From NCBI GenBank assembly GCA_902772715.1, contig CACYBT010000101.1, positions 1 to 5,351 on the forward strand: a stretch of DNA of 5,351 nucleotides, written 5' to 3'. Positions within the stretch are counted from its first letter, which is position 1, and each line of letters begins with the position of its first letter. A model generated the notes under the pieces. That model ran no database searches. It saw only the letters and a list, made by a program, of their open reading frames with translations, and was not told the DNA's origin. The position numbers and the translations under genes are program-made. The stretch is from an uncultured Succinivibrio sp. Lineage in GTDB: Bacteria > Pseudomonadota > Gammaproteobacteria > Enterobacterales > Succinivibrionaceae. Below, one piece after another: positions 1-5,351 of the stretch.

Positions 1-486
1 TAAATTGTGATTGCGCAGTTCGGTTCTGAAATCATTAGTCAACTGACTTCTCATCTTCTTCATGGCTTCATCCATATCGACTTCCATCAGAAAATGCACA
101 CCACCGCGCAAATCAAGACCTAATTTTAACGGATGCATGCCTAAAGAACGCATCCACTCAGGAGTGGCAGGAGCCAGATTCAATGCGGTAACATAATTGT
201 CACCTAAGGATTTTGCCAGTATTTCCTTGGCAGTCAACTGCTCTTCAGTATTAGAAAACCTAATCAGAAGTGATTCGTTTGCAAATTCATATTGACCATG
301 AATTTCCTTGGCATCTAAAGTGGCCTTGATGCTATCCACGGTCTGCTGATTCATTTCAGTACCATGGGTACCGGAAATCTGTATGGCTGGATCTTCACCA
401 TAAAAATTCGGTAAAGAATAGAAAAAACCTATGGCGATAATTAAAAACACCATAATGTTTTTCCATAAAGGAAACTTATTGAGCAC
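1..486 (-). CDS. secD: SecD, protein translocase subunit (N-terminal 162 residues, runs off left edge)
   Basis: SecD is an inner-membrane RND-type protein. With SecF and YajC it helps SecYEG complete protein export, using the proton-motive force. I translated the reverse complement by eye; it opens MLNKFPLWKN, close to E. coli SecD (MLNRYPLWKY). A first membrane segment lies at about residues 9-24, followed by the periplasmic start SLPNFYGEDPAIQI. Residues 101-108 (ALNLAPAT) and 121-138 (KLGLDLRGGVHFLMEVDM) are SecD signatures. The start is GTG at 486-484. An in-frame TAA lies directly before it, so no longer start is possible, and AGGT at 497-494 is a suitable ribosome binding site 7 nt upstream. 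Only about a quarter of the usual ~615 residues is present; the rest of secD, and probably secF, lie beyond base 1. The identification is firm. Confidence 0.96.
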   Translation of the reverse strand, partial: MLNKFPLWKNIMVFLIIAIGFFYSLPNFYGEDPAIQISGTHGTEMNQQTVDSIKATLDAKEIHGQYEFANESLLIRFSNTEEQLTAKEILAKSLGDNYVTALNLAPATPEWMRSLGMHPLKLGLDLRGGVHFLMEVDMDEAMKKMRSQLTNDFRTELRNHNL

Positions 487-493
487 TTAAATT

Positions 494-497
494 ACCT
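494..497 (-). promoter_or_regulatory. Ribosome binding site supporting the secD GTG start
   Basis: On the minus strand AGGT (within TAGGTAA) sits 7 nt before the GTG at 486-484. It matters because the start codon is not ATG and because a TAA stop directly precedes the GTG in frame. The start is therefore fixed by the stop, the Shine-Dalgarno spacing and the match of the encoded N-terminus to E. coli SecD. Confidence 0.7.
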
Positions 498-510
498 ATC
501 AACTAAATGA

Positions 511-524
511 GCCAGAACCCTGGC
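511..524 (-). repeat. Small hairpin between yajC and secD
   Basis: GCCAG and CTGGC form a perfect 5-bp inverted repeat around a 4-base loop, in the 44-nt gap between the yajC stop and the secD start. On the transcribed strand no T-run follows, so it is not a typical rho-independent terminator, and it lies about 14 nt upstream of the secD ribosome binding site. It could be an RNA-processing or stability element within the operon transcript, or chance. The pairing is visible; the role is speculation. Confidence 0.3.
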
Positions 525-530
525 AGGATC

Positions 531-881
531 TTATTTTATTTTTTCAGCGACAGCCTCAAGCGTTCCTTTTGGTAGAACAGCAACAATATAATTACGCTTA
601 ATTTGCATAACTATTTCTGAGGAAACCGTAATTAAGACATATTCTTTATTGTCTGGGAGTTTAACGATTCTGCCGGCAATACCACCGTTAGTCAAAACCT
701 CGTCACCCACTGTAAGGTTATCCAAGAGCTTCTGCATTTCTTTGCGTTTTTTGGAATTTGGACGCATGAACAGAAAATAAAATGCGACCATACACAAAGT
801 AAGAACGATGATCATACTTAAATCGCCCTGCTGCTGTGCAGCTGCGGCTTCTTCAGCATATGCAGTAGAAATAATACCCAT
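531..881 (-). CDS. yajC: YajC, Sec translocon accessory membrane protein
   Basis: YajC is a small single-pass inner-membrane protein that associates with SecDF and SecYEG. This copy has 116 residues (110 in E. coli). A short Ala/Gln-rich N-terminus (residues 8-18) precedes one hydrophobic segment at about 21-39, which runs straight into the family motif FMRPNSKKRKE (38-48). The cytoplasmic domain has VGDEVLTNGGIAGR (58-71) and ends with IKRNYIVAVLPKGTLEAV (94-111), both nearly identical in pattern to E. coli YajC. The ATG at 881-879 has AAGGTG at 893-888 six nt upstream. It is followed by secD after 44 nt, the standard yajC-secD-secF order, so the two are surely cotranscribed. It is separated from tgt by 186 nt, so it may also have its own promoter. 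Confidence 0.97.
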   Translation of the reverse strand: MGIISTAYAEEAAAAQQQGDLSMIIVLTLCMVAFYFLFMRPNSKKRKEMQKLLDNLTVGDEVLTNGGIAGRIVKLPDNKEYVLITVSSEIVMQIKRNYIVAVLPKGTLEAVAEKIK

Positions 882-1067
882 TTACAACACCTTTATATCA
901 GTAAAAACTGGTCTTATAAAAAAAATTATGACTAATTCCTGCTGCAAAAACTAGCATAAAAAACTTATAAAAGCGCTTAGTTACAATTGCCAGCAAAAAC
1001 TAACTACTTGAAACTGTTACAAAAACAAAAACAGTCTAAAAAAACAGTTATGAAGTATATCACAAAA
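882..1067. other. AT-rich intergenic region between tgt and yajC
   Basis: This 186-nt gap is unusually long for the tgt-yajC junction and very rich in A/T runs. It contains a 10-base direct repeat GCAAAAACTA at 944-953 and 993-1002, with a weaker copy GTAAAAACTG at 901-910. CTTATAAAA occurs at 913-921 and 964-972, and the palindrome AAGCGCTT at 971-978. Near the tgt stop, AACTGTT (1012-1018) and AACAGTT (1043-1049) are a 7-bp inverted repeat with a 24-base loop. I found no open frame of interest, no convincing -35/-10 pair with 16-18 nt spacing and no GC-rich stem with a T-tract. It could carry a promoter for yajC-secD-secF, but I cannot place one. Confidence 0.5.
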
Positions 1068-2183
1068 TTAGACTTTTTGAGGCAAACCATACACTTTATA
1101 AAAATTCTCAGCAAACTCTAAAAGCGTATCTGTCTCTATAGCCTTTCGGATCTCCTGCATAAAATTCTCATAAAAATGCAGATTATGAACAGTATTTAAA
1201 TGCGCCCCCAGAATTTCATGGCATTTGTCAAGATGATGCAAATAAGCCTTGGTGAAGTTTCTGCAGGTATAGCAGGTACAGTTTTCATCCAAAGGAGTTG
1301 TATCCATGGCATATTTACTGTTTCTTATGCGCACCACTCCCTGCGAGGTAAAAAGATGGGCATTGCGGGCATTGCGCGTCGGCATCACGCAGTCAAACAT
1401 ATCTACGCCATTGAGTACTCCTTCCAGAATATCCATAGGTGTGCCAACTCCCATGAGATAGCGCGGTTTATCCTTTGGCATAAGCGGTGTGATATGCGAC
1501 AAGGCCTTGTACATGACTGGTTTGGGTTCACCTACGGCCAAGCCGCCAATAGCATAGCCATCAAAGCCGATATCAAGAAGGCCTTGAATTGATTCCTCAC
1601 GTAGTTCCTCATTTGAACCGCCCTGAATGATCCCAAACAACGAATTTTTATTGCCAAGACGAGTAAACTCTTCTTTAGAACGCAAAGCCCAGCGCAAAGA
1701 TAGACGCATGGCTCTTTGCATTTCCTCGAATTTGGCCGGAAGTCCTATGCATTCATCAAACTGCATAACGATATCCGAGCCTAAATCATACTGGATCAGC
1801 ATGGAGATTTCAGGGGATAGGAAAAGTTTTGAGCCATTGATTGGATGACGAAATTTTACTCCCTCTTCCGTCACCTTACGAATATCAGATAAGGAAAAAA
1901 CCTGAAAACCGCCGGAATCAGTTAGAATTGGCTTATCCCAGCGCATAAATTCATGCAAGCTACCATGAGCCTTAATCACCTCAGTACCAGGTCTTAGCCA
2001 CAGATGGAAGGTATTGCCAAGAAGGATATCCGCTCCAATCTCGCTGACCTCTTCAGGACGCAGACATTTGACGGTTCCTAGGGTTCCTACAGGCATAAAA
2101 GCAGGTGTTCTTACTACTCCTCTCTCAAACACCATCTGCCCTAAGCGGGCTTTACCGCTTGTTTTTTTTACTTCAAATTTCAT
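1068..2183 (-). CDS. tgt: Tgt, queuine tRNA-ribosyltransferase (tRNA-guanine transglycosylase)
   Basis: Tgt is a cytoplasmic homodimeric enzyme that swaps guanine at wobble position 34 of Asp, Asn, His and Tyr tRNAs for preQ1. The protein has 371 residues (375 in E. coli) and appears complete. Residue numbers coincide with E. coli Tgt: the base-binding aspartate D89 in LTDSGGFQVFSL, D143 in QFDEC, the loop GGLAVGE at 213-219, and the nucleophile D264 in DMFDCVMPTRNARN. The structural zinc site is C302, C304, C307 (CTCYTC) and H333. The start ATG at 2183-2181 overlaps the queA stop in the sequence ATGA, so translation is probably coupled to queA; only a weak AAAGAG lies upstream. No clear terminator follows the TAA. 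Nothing suggests loss of function. Confidence 0.99.
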   Translation of the reverse strand: MKFEVKKTSGKARLGQMVFERGVVRTPAFMPVGTLGTVKCLRPEEVSEIGADILLGNTFHLWLRPGTEVIKAHGSLHEFMRWDKPILTDSGGFQVFSLSDIRKVTEEGVKFRHPINGSKLFLSPEISMLIQYDLGSDIVMQFDECIGLPAKFEEMQRAMRLSLRWALRSKEEFTRLGNKNSLFGIIQGGSNEELREESIQGLLDIGFDGYAIGGLAVGEPKPVMYKALSHITPLMPKDKPRYLMGVGTPMDILEGVLNGVDMFDCVMPTRNARNAHLFTSQGVVRIRNSKYAMDTTPLDENCTCYTCRNFTKAYLHHLDKCHEILGAHLNTVHNLHFYENFMQEIRKAIETDTLLEFAENFYKVYGLPQKV

Positions 2184-3274
2184 GACATATTACTCTTTGC
2201 TGATGGAGGCAAATCTTCCTGCGCCTTGGGATTTTTGGTTATAAACATACAATCACCATAACTGAAAAACTTATACTGTTCTTTAACTGCATGCATATAT
2301 GCCTGCATGGTATTTTTATACCCAGCAAAAGCACTTACCAGCATGATAAGAGTGGATTCAGGAAGATGAAAATTGGTGATAAGCGCATCCACAATTCTGT
2401 AGGTATATCCAGGATAGATAAATATGGAAGTATCACCTACAAACGGAGTAATCTCATCTTGTGAATTGTTTTTCATTGCATAAGCCGCGGCAGATTCTAG
2501 GGAACGCACAGCAGTGGTGCCAACTGCCACCACTTTATGTCCGTTTTTATGAGTGGCAATAACCAGATCTGCAACTTCCTTTGATAAATTCACAAATTCC
2601 TTGTGCATGGTATGCTTTAAAATATCATCCTCACGTACAGGCTGAAAAGTCCCAGCCCCCACATGCAATGTCACAAAGGCCATGTTAATTCCCTTTTCTC
2701 TTAAGGATTCCAGCTGTTTATTATCAAAATGTAAACCCGCTGTAGGAGCGGCCACAGCGCCAGGAACTTTTGAGTATACCGTCTGATAACGTTCCCGATC
2801 TAAAGCCTCATCCTCTCTTTCGATATAAGGTGGAAGCGGAATATGACCTACTTCATTTAATATATCCAAAATTGATTTGCTGCCGTTAGTTTCAATTAAA
2901 AAGAGCTCTCCCTCTCTTCCCGTAACCTTTACTTCATACCCACCGTCAATTTTTAAAATTGCTCCTTCCTTTGGAGATTTACTACTTTTAAGATGTGTGA
3001 GAGCACTGTGTGCACTTAATATACGCTCAATGAGAAATTCTACTCTCCCCCCCGTACTTTTACTTCCGTACATTCTTGCAGGAATAACCCTAGTATCGTT
3101 AAACACAAGCAAATCACCCTTTTCCAGATAATTTTCAAGATCATAAAAATGCTGATCTTCATAACATCCGTTATCACCGTTAAGATACAACATTCTGCAA
3201 GCACTTCTCTTTTCTGATGGATAAAAGGCAATCAATTCTTTTGGTAAATCAAATGTAAAATCACTTCTTAACAA
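2180..3274 (-). CDS. queA: QueA, S-adenosylmethionine:tRNA ribosyltransferase-isomerase
   Basis: QueA transfers and isomerises the ribose of S-adenosylmethionine onto preQ1 in tRNA, giving epoxyqueuosine, the step after Tgt. I place the start at TTG 3274-3272. The N-terminus then reads MLRSDFTFDLPKELIAFYP, matching E. coli MRVTDFSFELPESLIAHYP, and GAGG at 3286-3283 lies 8 nt upstream. The in-frame ATG at 3337-3335 would add 21 residues without family similarity and lacks a ribosome binding site. From the TTG the protein has 364 residues (356 in E. coli). It carries DLLVFNDTRVIPAR (54-67), PGAVAAPTAGLHF (171-183), GAGTFQPV (206-213), FHLPESTLIMLVSAF (302-316) and FFSYGDCMFI (336-345). The stop overlaps the tgt start by 4 nt. 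It is the first gene of the core block, with a possible promoter about 100 nt upstream. Confidence 0.97.
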   Translation of the reverse strand: MLRSDFTFDLPKELIAFYPSEKRSACRMLYLNGDNGCYEDQHFYDLENYLEKGDLLVFNDTRVIPARMYGSKSTGGRVEFLIERILSAHSALTHLKSSKSPKEGAILKIDGGYEVKVTGREGELFLIETNGSKSILDILNEVGHIPLPPYIEREDEALDRERYQTVYSKVPGAVAAPTAGLHFDNKQLESLREKGINMAFVTLHVGAGTFQPVREDDILKHTMHKEFVNLSKEVADLVIATHKNGHKVVAVGTTAVRSLESAAAYAMKNNSQDEITPFVGDTSIFIYPGYTYRIVDALITNFHLPESTLIMLVSAFAGYKNTMQAYMHAVKEQYKFFSYGDCMFITKNPKAQEDLPPSAKSNMS

Positions 3275-3282
3275 TTTAAAGT

Positions 3283-3286
3283 CCTC
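3283..3286 (-). promoter_or_regulatory. Ribosome binding site that fixes queA to a TTG start
   Basis: GAGG on the minus strand sits 8 nt before TTG 3274-3272. It is the only good Shine-Dalgarno match near the beginning of queA. The upstream in-frame ATG at 3337 is preceded by a T-rich stretch with no purine-rich element. Confidence 0.75.
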
Positions 3287-3344
3287 AAACAAAATTTGAT
3301 GCCATTTTAACATTTTGACAAAATTTAGTCTTTCCATAAAAACA

Positions 3345-3359
3345 GCAAATCATGTTTGC
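3345..3359. repeat. Short inverted repeat upstream of queA
   Basis: GCAAA and TTTGC flank a 5-base centre (TCATG), giving a perfect 5-bp inverted repeat. It overlaps the palindrome TTTGCAAA at 3355-3362. It lies between the candidate promoter and the queA ribosome binding site, so it would be in the leader RNA, or could be a protein-binding dyad. It does not resemble a preQ1 riboswitch. Short AT-rich dyads like this are common by chance. Confidence 0.2.
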
Positions 3360-3374
3360 AAATACAATTTTCCA

Positions 3375-3403
3375 CTTACAATTCCCGTACCTGCTGTATT
3401 CAA
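3375..3403 (-). promoter_or_regulatory. Possible sigma-70 promoter for queA-tgt
   Basis: On the minus strand TTGAAT (3403-3398, 4 of 6 to the -35 consensus) is followed after 17 nt by TGTAAG (3380-3375, 4 of 6 to the -10 consensus). It would start transcription about 95 nt before the queA TTG. The match is modest and AT-rich DNA gives false hits. Its location in the only non-coding stretch before the block is the main point in its favour. Confidence 0.25.
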
Positions 3404-3442
3404 TGATAAAACACGTGCAATAAGTTGGTATGGAAGTCGCAT

Positions 3443-3832
3443 ATGCCAAGTGATTTATTGTTTCTTCAAAGTTGCGAGAATTTTAGAACCATTATTGAAA
3501 AGAATGACTATTATGTAGATATGACTTCGTATTTAAAGGATCTTTTCATGAGTTCTTATGAAGTGATGAATCCTCTTTTTATCCGTCCCCGCCGTTTTGG
3601 CAACACTCTTAACATGGATATGATTAAAGAGTTTTGTGAACTTAATCGCTTTAATTATAAGTTAATATCCTATTCCATAACAGCTGTCGAAAATTTTACT
3701 TCGTTGTTCTGTAACGAAAATAAGGATGAAATCAAAGTAAAAGCCTTTTCCTCAAGCATAGTGGCATTCTCAATGACACAGGCATTATCAAAGATATTTT
3801 TTATCAGCTCAGAGCGAATAGAAATGCCATAG
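3443..3832 (+). pseudogene. Truncated remnant of an AAA-ATPase-like (PF09820-type) gene
   Basis: The plus-strand frame from ATG 3443 (GGAAG at 3432-3436, 6 nt upstream) encodes a typical N-terminus of the 'predicted AAA-ATPase' family. It has FRTIIEKNDYYVD, then a helix, then NPLFIRPRRFGNTLNMDMIKEF. Full-length members are usually over 500 residues, with a C-terminal PD-(D/E)XK-like nuclease domain. Here recognisable similarity stops at about base 3652, after some 70 residues. From 3670 the frame runs antisense through the last codons of the VWA gene to a stop at 3832, and that tail does not look like this family. Two lysines usual in the family are changed: the Walker A lysine (RRFGKT becomes RRFGNT, bases 3600-3605) and the lysine of VDKT (becomes VDMT, bases 3518-3529). 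Both fit single-base changes. I read it as a decayed, 3'-deleted copy; expression as a short protein cannot be excluded. Confidence 0.72.
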
Positions 3833-5331
3833 ATTTCTATTTTCTCCTCACGAGCATAATCAAAGCAGTTTTTGACATTGTTGACACTGTCAGGCATGCC
3901 GTCAGTTATTACAAGCACGATATTTCTTTTAAACGAAACTTCCTTAAGTTTATCAAAAGCAAACCACAAGGCCTGGGCTAAGGGTGTAGAGCCTCGCGGT
4001 TTTTGATCAAATCTTGGCGCCATAAGCGATGCCTTTTCATTTGCCCGCAAGGCAATTTCATATTCTGAAGTTATCCCCGGAAAATAGGTCACCATGGTTT
4101 TAATACCATCAATTCCTTCTAAAGCCAAAGAAAGCATCAGCGCCACCCGACAGGCTTCATCACAGCGTGTCGTCTGTTCGCCATCCGTTGAAAGCATTGA
4201 GCTTGAAACATCAACTAGAATATGCACGGCTGTTGAAAAATCCTTTTTTAACACACGATCCATAAAAATACGTTCCTCCCCAAAAGGGATCCGCTGTGCT
4301 TTGACAGGATCAATGCGCGTTCCTCTTAAGGTACTGTTGCCAAGAGTATCCACATAGCTCTTCACTCTATAATGCAAAGCATTGCGAATACCATAAGTAT
4401 TGTCCAACAGCCGGAGGTAGTCAATTCTGCCATTTTGACACACTCTCTCTGTTATGACTCCAAAATCATCTCGAGAGGAACTGCTTTGGCTACAGCTATT
4501 TTCCTGAATAATTGCGGCTGCATTTTTACTAGGAGTAACCTGCCCCACATCATCATTGCTGTATCGTCTGAATTTACAGTATTCATTTAAAAATTCAGCC
4601 GAATTCTTACTGCTGTTTCTCAACTGTCCTCTTTCAATATTATCTATAGACAGTCTTTCGTCGTTTTTTTCGGTATTATTCGCAATATTTTTTTCATTTT
4701 GATAATCAAGATGGCGTAAGAGGGCATATATTTCAAGAGCACATTCATAAACCTCGTGTGAGTTTTTACTTTTAGAACAGAGTTTGATCTTTGTCAAAAG
4801 TGCATTAACCACTTGATAGCCTATGCGCTTTTTGAGATGAAAATAGAGTAATCTTGATTTTTTCCTTGATGTTAAATATCGCTGACAGTAACACTGTGAA
4901 TAACACTGAATCAAGGCTAAAGTAACGTTAAAAATACTGATACTGCCAAGAGTACTGCAAAAATGTTGCCACTCAGTCTCATAATAACTGTTTAGCAAAA
5001 CCAGGTTTTCAAATACTCCGATGTACTCACGGGAAATAAGTTTTTCAATGCGATTGTCCTCTAAAATATTAAACAGTGAAAACAGCAGCAGATTATTTTT
5101 AATCTCCTCCTTTTCGAGGATTTTAAAATCAGTATAACGGATATGGGCCGATTCATGAGCAAGATACCCATAGGCTAAACGGGCTTTTATAGGATCTTTG
5201 ATATCCAGACGGGGTAAGGTTATTGTTTTTCCATTAGTGTAGGCTACAGTACCCTGAATTCTGACACTAACGCCAAATAGTTTGGCATAATTATTGACCA
5301 TAATGGGAAGTGCGCTTATCATTTTATCCAT
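3670..5331 (-). CDS. CobT-like VWA-domain protein with N-terminal HExxH motif
   Basis: A 553-residue protein with no signal peptide or membrane segment. The N-terminal part has GYLAHESAHIRYTDF (55-69), where H59-E60-x-x-H63 matches a zinc-metallopeptidase HExxH. It is followed by FNILEDNRIEKLI (87-99), which resembles the conserved ED-x-R-(I/V)-E region of CobT-type proteins. Residues about 210-290 are a polar Asn/Ser/Asp/Glu-rich linker. The C-terminal VWA domain (about 366-540) has a complete MIDAS: D374-x-S376-x-S378, T449 in RGSTPLAQAL and D477 in VITDGMPDS. VWA proteins of this kind normally act with a MoxR/CobS-class AAA+ ATPase, likely to be encoded beyond the right edge. No cobalamin genes are visible, so true cobaltochelatase function is unlikely. 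ATG at 5331-5329 has AAGGAT upstream (5344-5339). The stop is TAG. The domain call is firm; the function is unknown. Confidence 0.85.
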   Translation of the reverse strand: MDKMISALPIMVNNYAKLFGVSVRIQGTVAYTNGKTITLPRLDIKDPIKARLAYGYLAHESAHIRYTDFKILEKEEIKNNLLLFSLFNILEDNRIEKLISREYIGVFENLVLLNSYYETEWQHFCSTLGSISIFNVTLALIQCYSQCYCQRYLTSRKKSRLLYFHLKKRIGYQVVNALLTKIKLCSKSKNSHEVYECALEIYALLRHLDYQNEKNIANNTEKNDERLSIDNIERGQLRNSSKNSAEFLNEYCKFRRYSNDDVGQVTPSKNAAAIIQENSCSQSSSSRDDFGVITERVCQNGRIDYLRLLDNTYGIRNALHYRVKSYVDTLGNSTLRGTRIDPVKAQRIPFGEERIFMDRVLKKDFSTAVHILVDVSSSMLSTDGEQTTRCDEACRVALMLSLALEGIDGIKTMVTYFPGITSEYEIALRANEKASLMAPRFDQKPRGSTPLAQALWFAFDKLKEVSFKRNIVLVITDGMPDSVNNVKNCFDYAREEKIEIYGISIRSELIKNIFDNACVIENATMLEEKAFTLISSLFSLQNNEVKFSTAVME

Positions 5332-5351
5332 ACATAAAATCCTTATACTAA

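Noticed and set aside
1012..1049. Rho-independent terminator after tgt
   Set aside because: The 7-bp dyad has a 24-base loop and an AT-rich stem, so it is not a plausible terminator despite nearby T-runs.
1200..2244. Plus-strand open frames of 73-130 codons inside tgt and across the tgt-queA junction
   Set aside because: They are complementary-strand shadows of a clearly conserved enzyme, and their translations resemble no protein family I recognise.
3040..3231. Minus-strand 63-codon frame inside queA
   Set aside because: It is an alternative frame of queA; its cysteine- and isoleucine-rich translation looks like an out-of-frame read.
3275..3337. Longer queA beginning at ATG 3337
   Set aside because: It has no ribosome binding site, and the 21 extra residues have no counterpart in QueA; the TTG at 3274 is better on both counts.
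3275..3420. preQ1 riboswitch in the queA leader
   Set aside because: I looked for the compact hairpin with an A-rich tail and a CUA-type pocket typical of preQ1-I aptamers and did not find it; queA-tgt in gammaproteobacteria is not a usual site for it.
3639..3663. AACTTA/TAAGTT inverted repeat just downstream of the VWA stop as a terminator
   Set aside because: The stem is only 6 bp and all but free of G/C, with no T-tract after it, and it overlaps the AAA-like remnant; it is more likely incidental.
4094..4590. Plus-strand open frames of 72-87 codons inside the VWA gene
   Set aside because: They lie antisense to the VWA domain and its linker, with no recognisable motif or ribosome binding site.
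1..5351. tRNA, rRNA, CRISPR array or insertion sequence
   Set aside because: I saw no cloverleaf, no regularly spaced repeats and no transposase motif or terminal inverted repeats in either strand.

Overview
The window reads as a chromosomal segment of a gammaproteobacterium with a fairly AT-rich genome. The gene order queA-tgt-yajC-secD, all on the minus strand, is the classical gammaproteobacterial arrangement. The four proteins follow their E. coli counterparts closely; for example, the catalytic and zinc-binding residues of Tgt fall at the same residue numbers. A gut or rumen member such as the Succinivibrionaceae would fit the base composition and the AAA-ATPase-like remnant, but that placement is an inference.

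Layout from right to left, which is the direction of transcription. At 5331-3670 lies a gene for a CobT-like VWA-domain protein. It has an N-terminal HExxH motif, a polar linker and a C-terminal MIDAS-type VWA domain. Between it and queA are about 395 bases (3275-3669) with no intact minus-strand gene. That stretch holds a plus-strand remnant of a PF09820-type 'AAA-ATPase-like' gene, a weak candidate queA promoter and a small inverted repeat. The core block follows: queA (3274-2180, best start a TTG), tgt (2183-1068, overlapping queA by 4 nt), a 186-nt AT-rich gap, yajC (881-531), a 44-nt gap with a small hairpin, and the first 162 codons of secD (486-1, GTG start, running off the left edge).

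How the genes work together. Tgt exchanges guanine-34 for preQ1 in GUN-anticodon tRNAs, and QueA then converts preQ1 to epoxyqueuosine; the two form a translationally coupled queuosine module. YajC and SecD (with SecF expected beyond the left edge) form the accessory complex of the Sec translocon in the inner membrane.

The VWA gene does not belong to either pathway. Proteins of this type usually work with a MoxR/CobS-class AAA+ ATPase, and such pairs are often found in conjugative or other accessory DNA. The region from about 3340 rightward therefore looks like a boundary between conserved core DNA and an accessory segment, with a decayed and truncated gene at the junction. I found no tRNA, rRNA, CRISPR array, complete insertion sequence or convincing rho-independent terminator.
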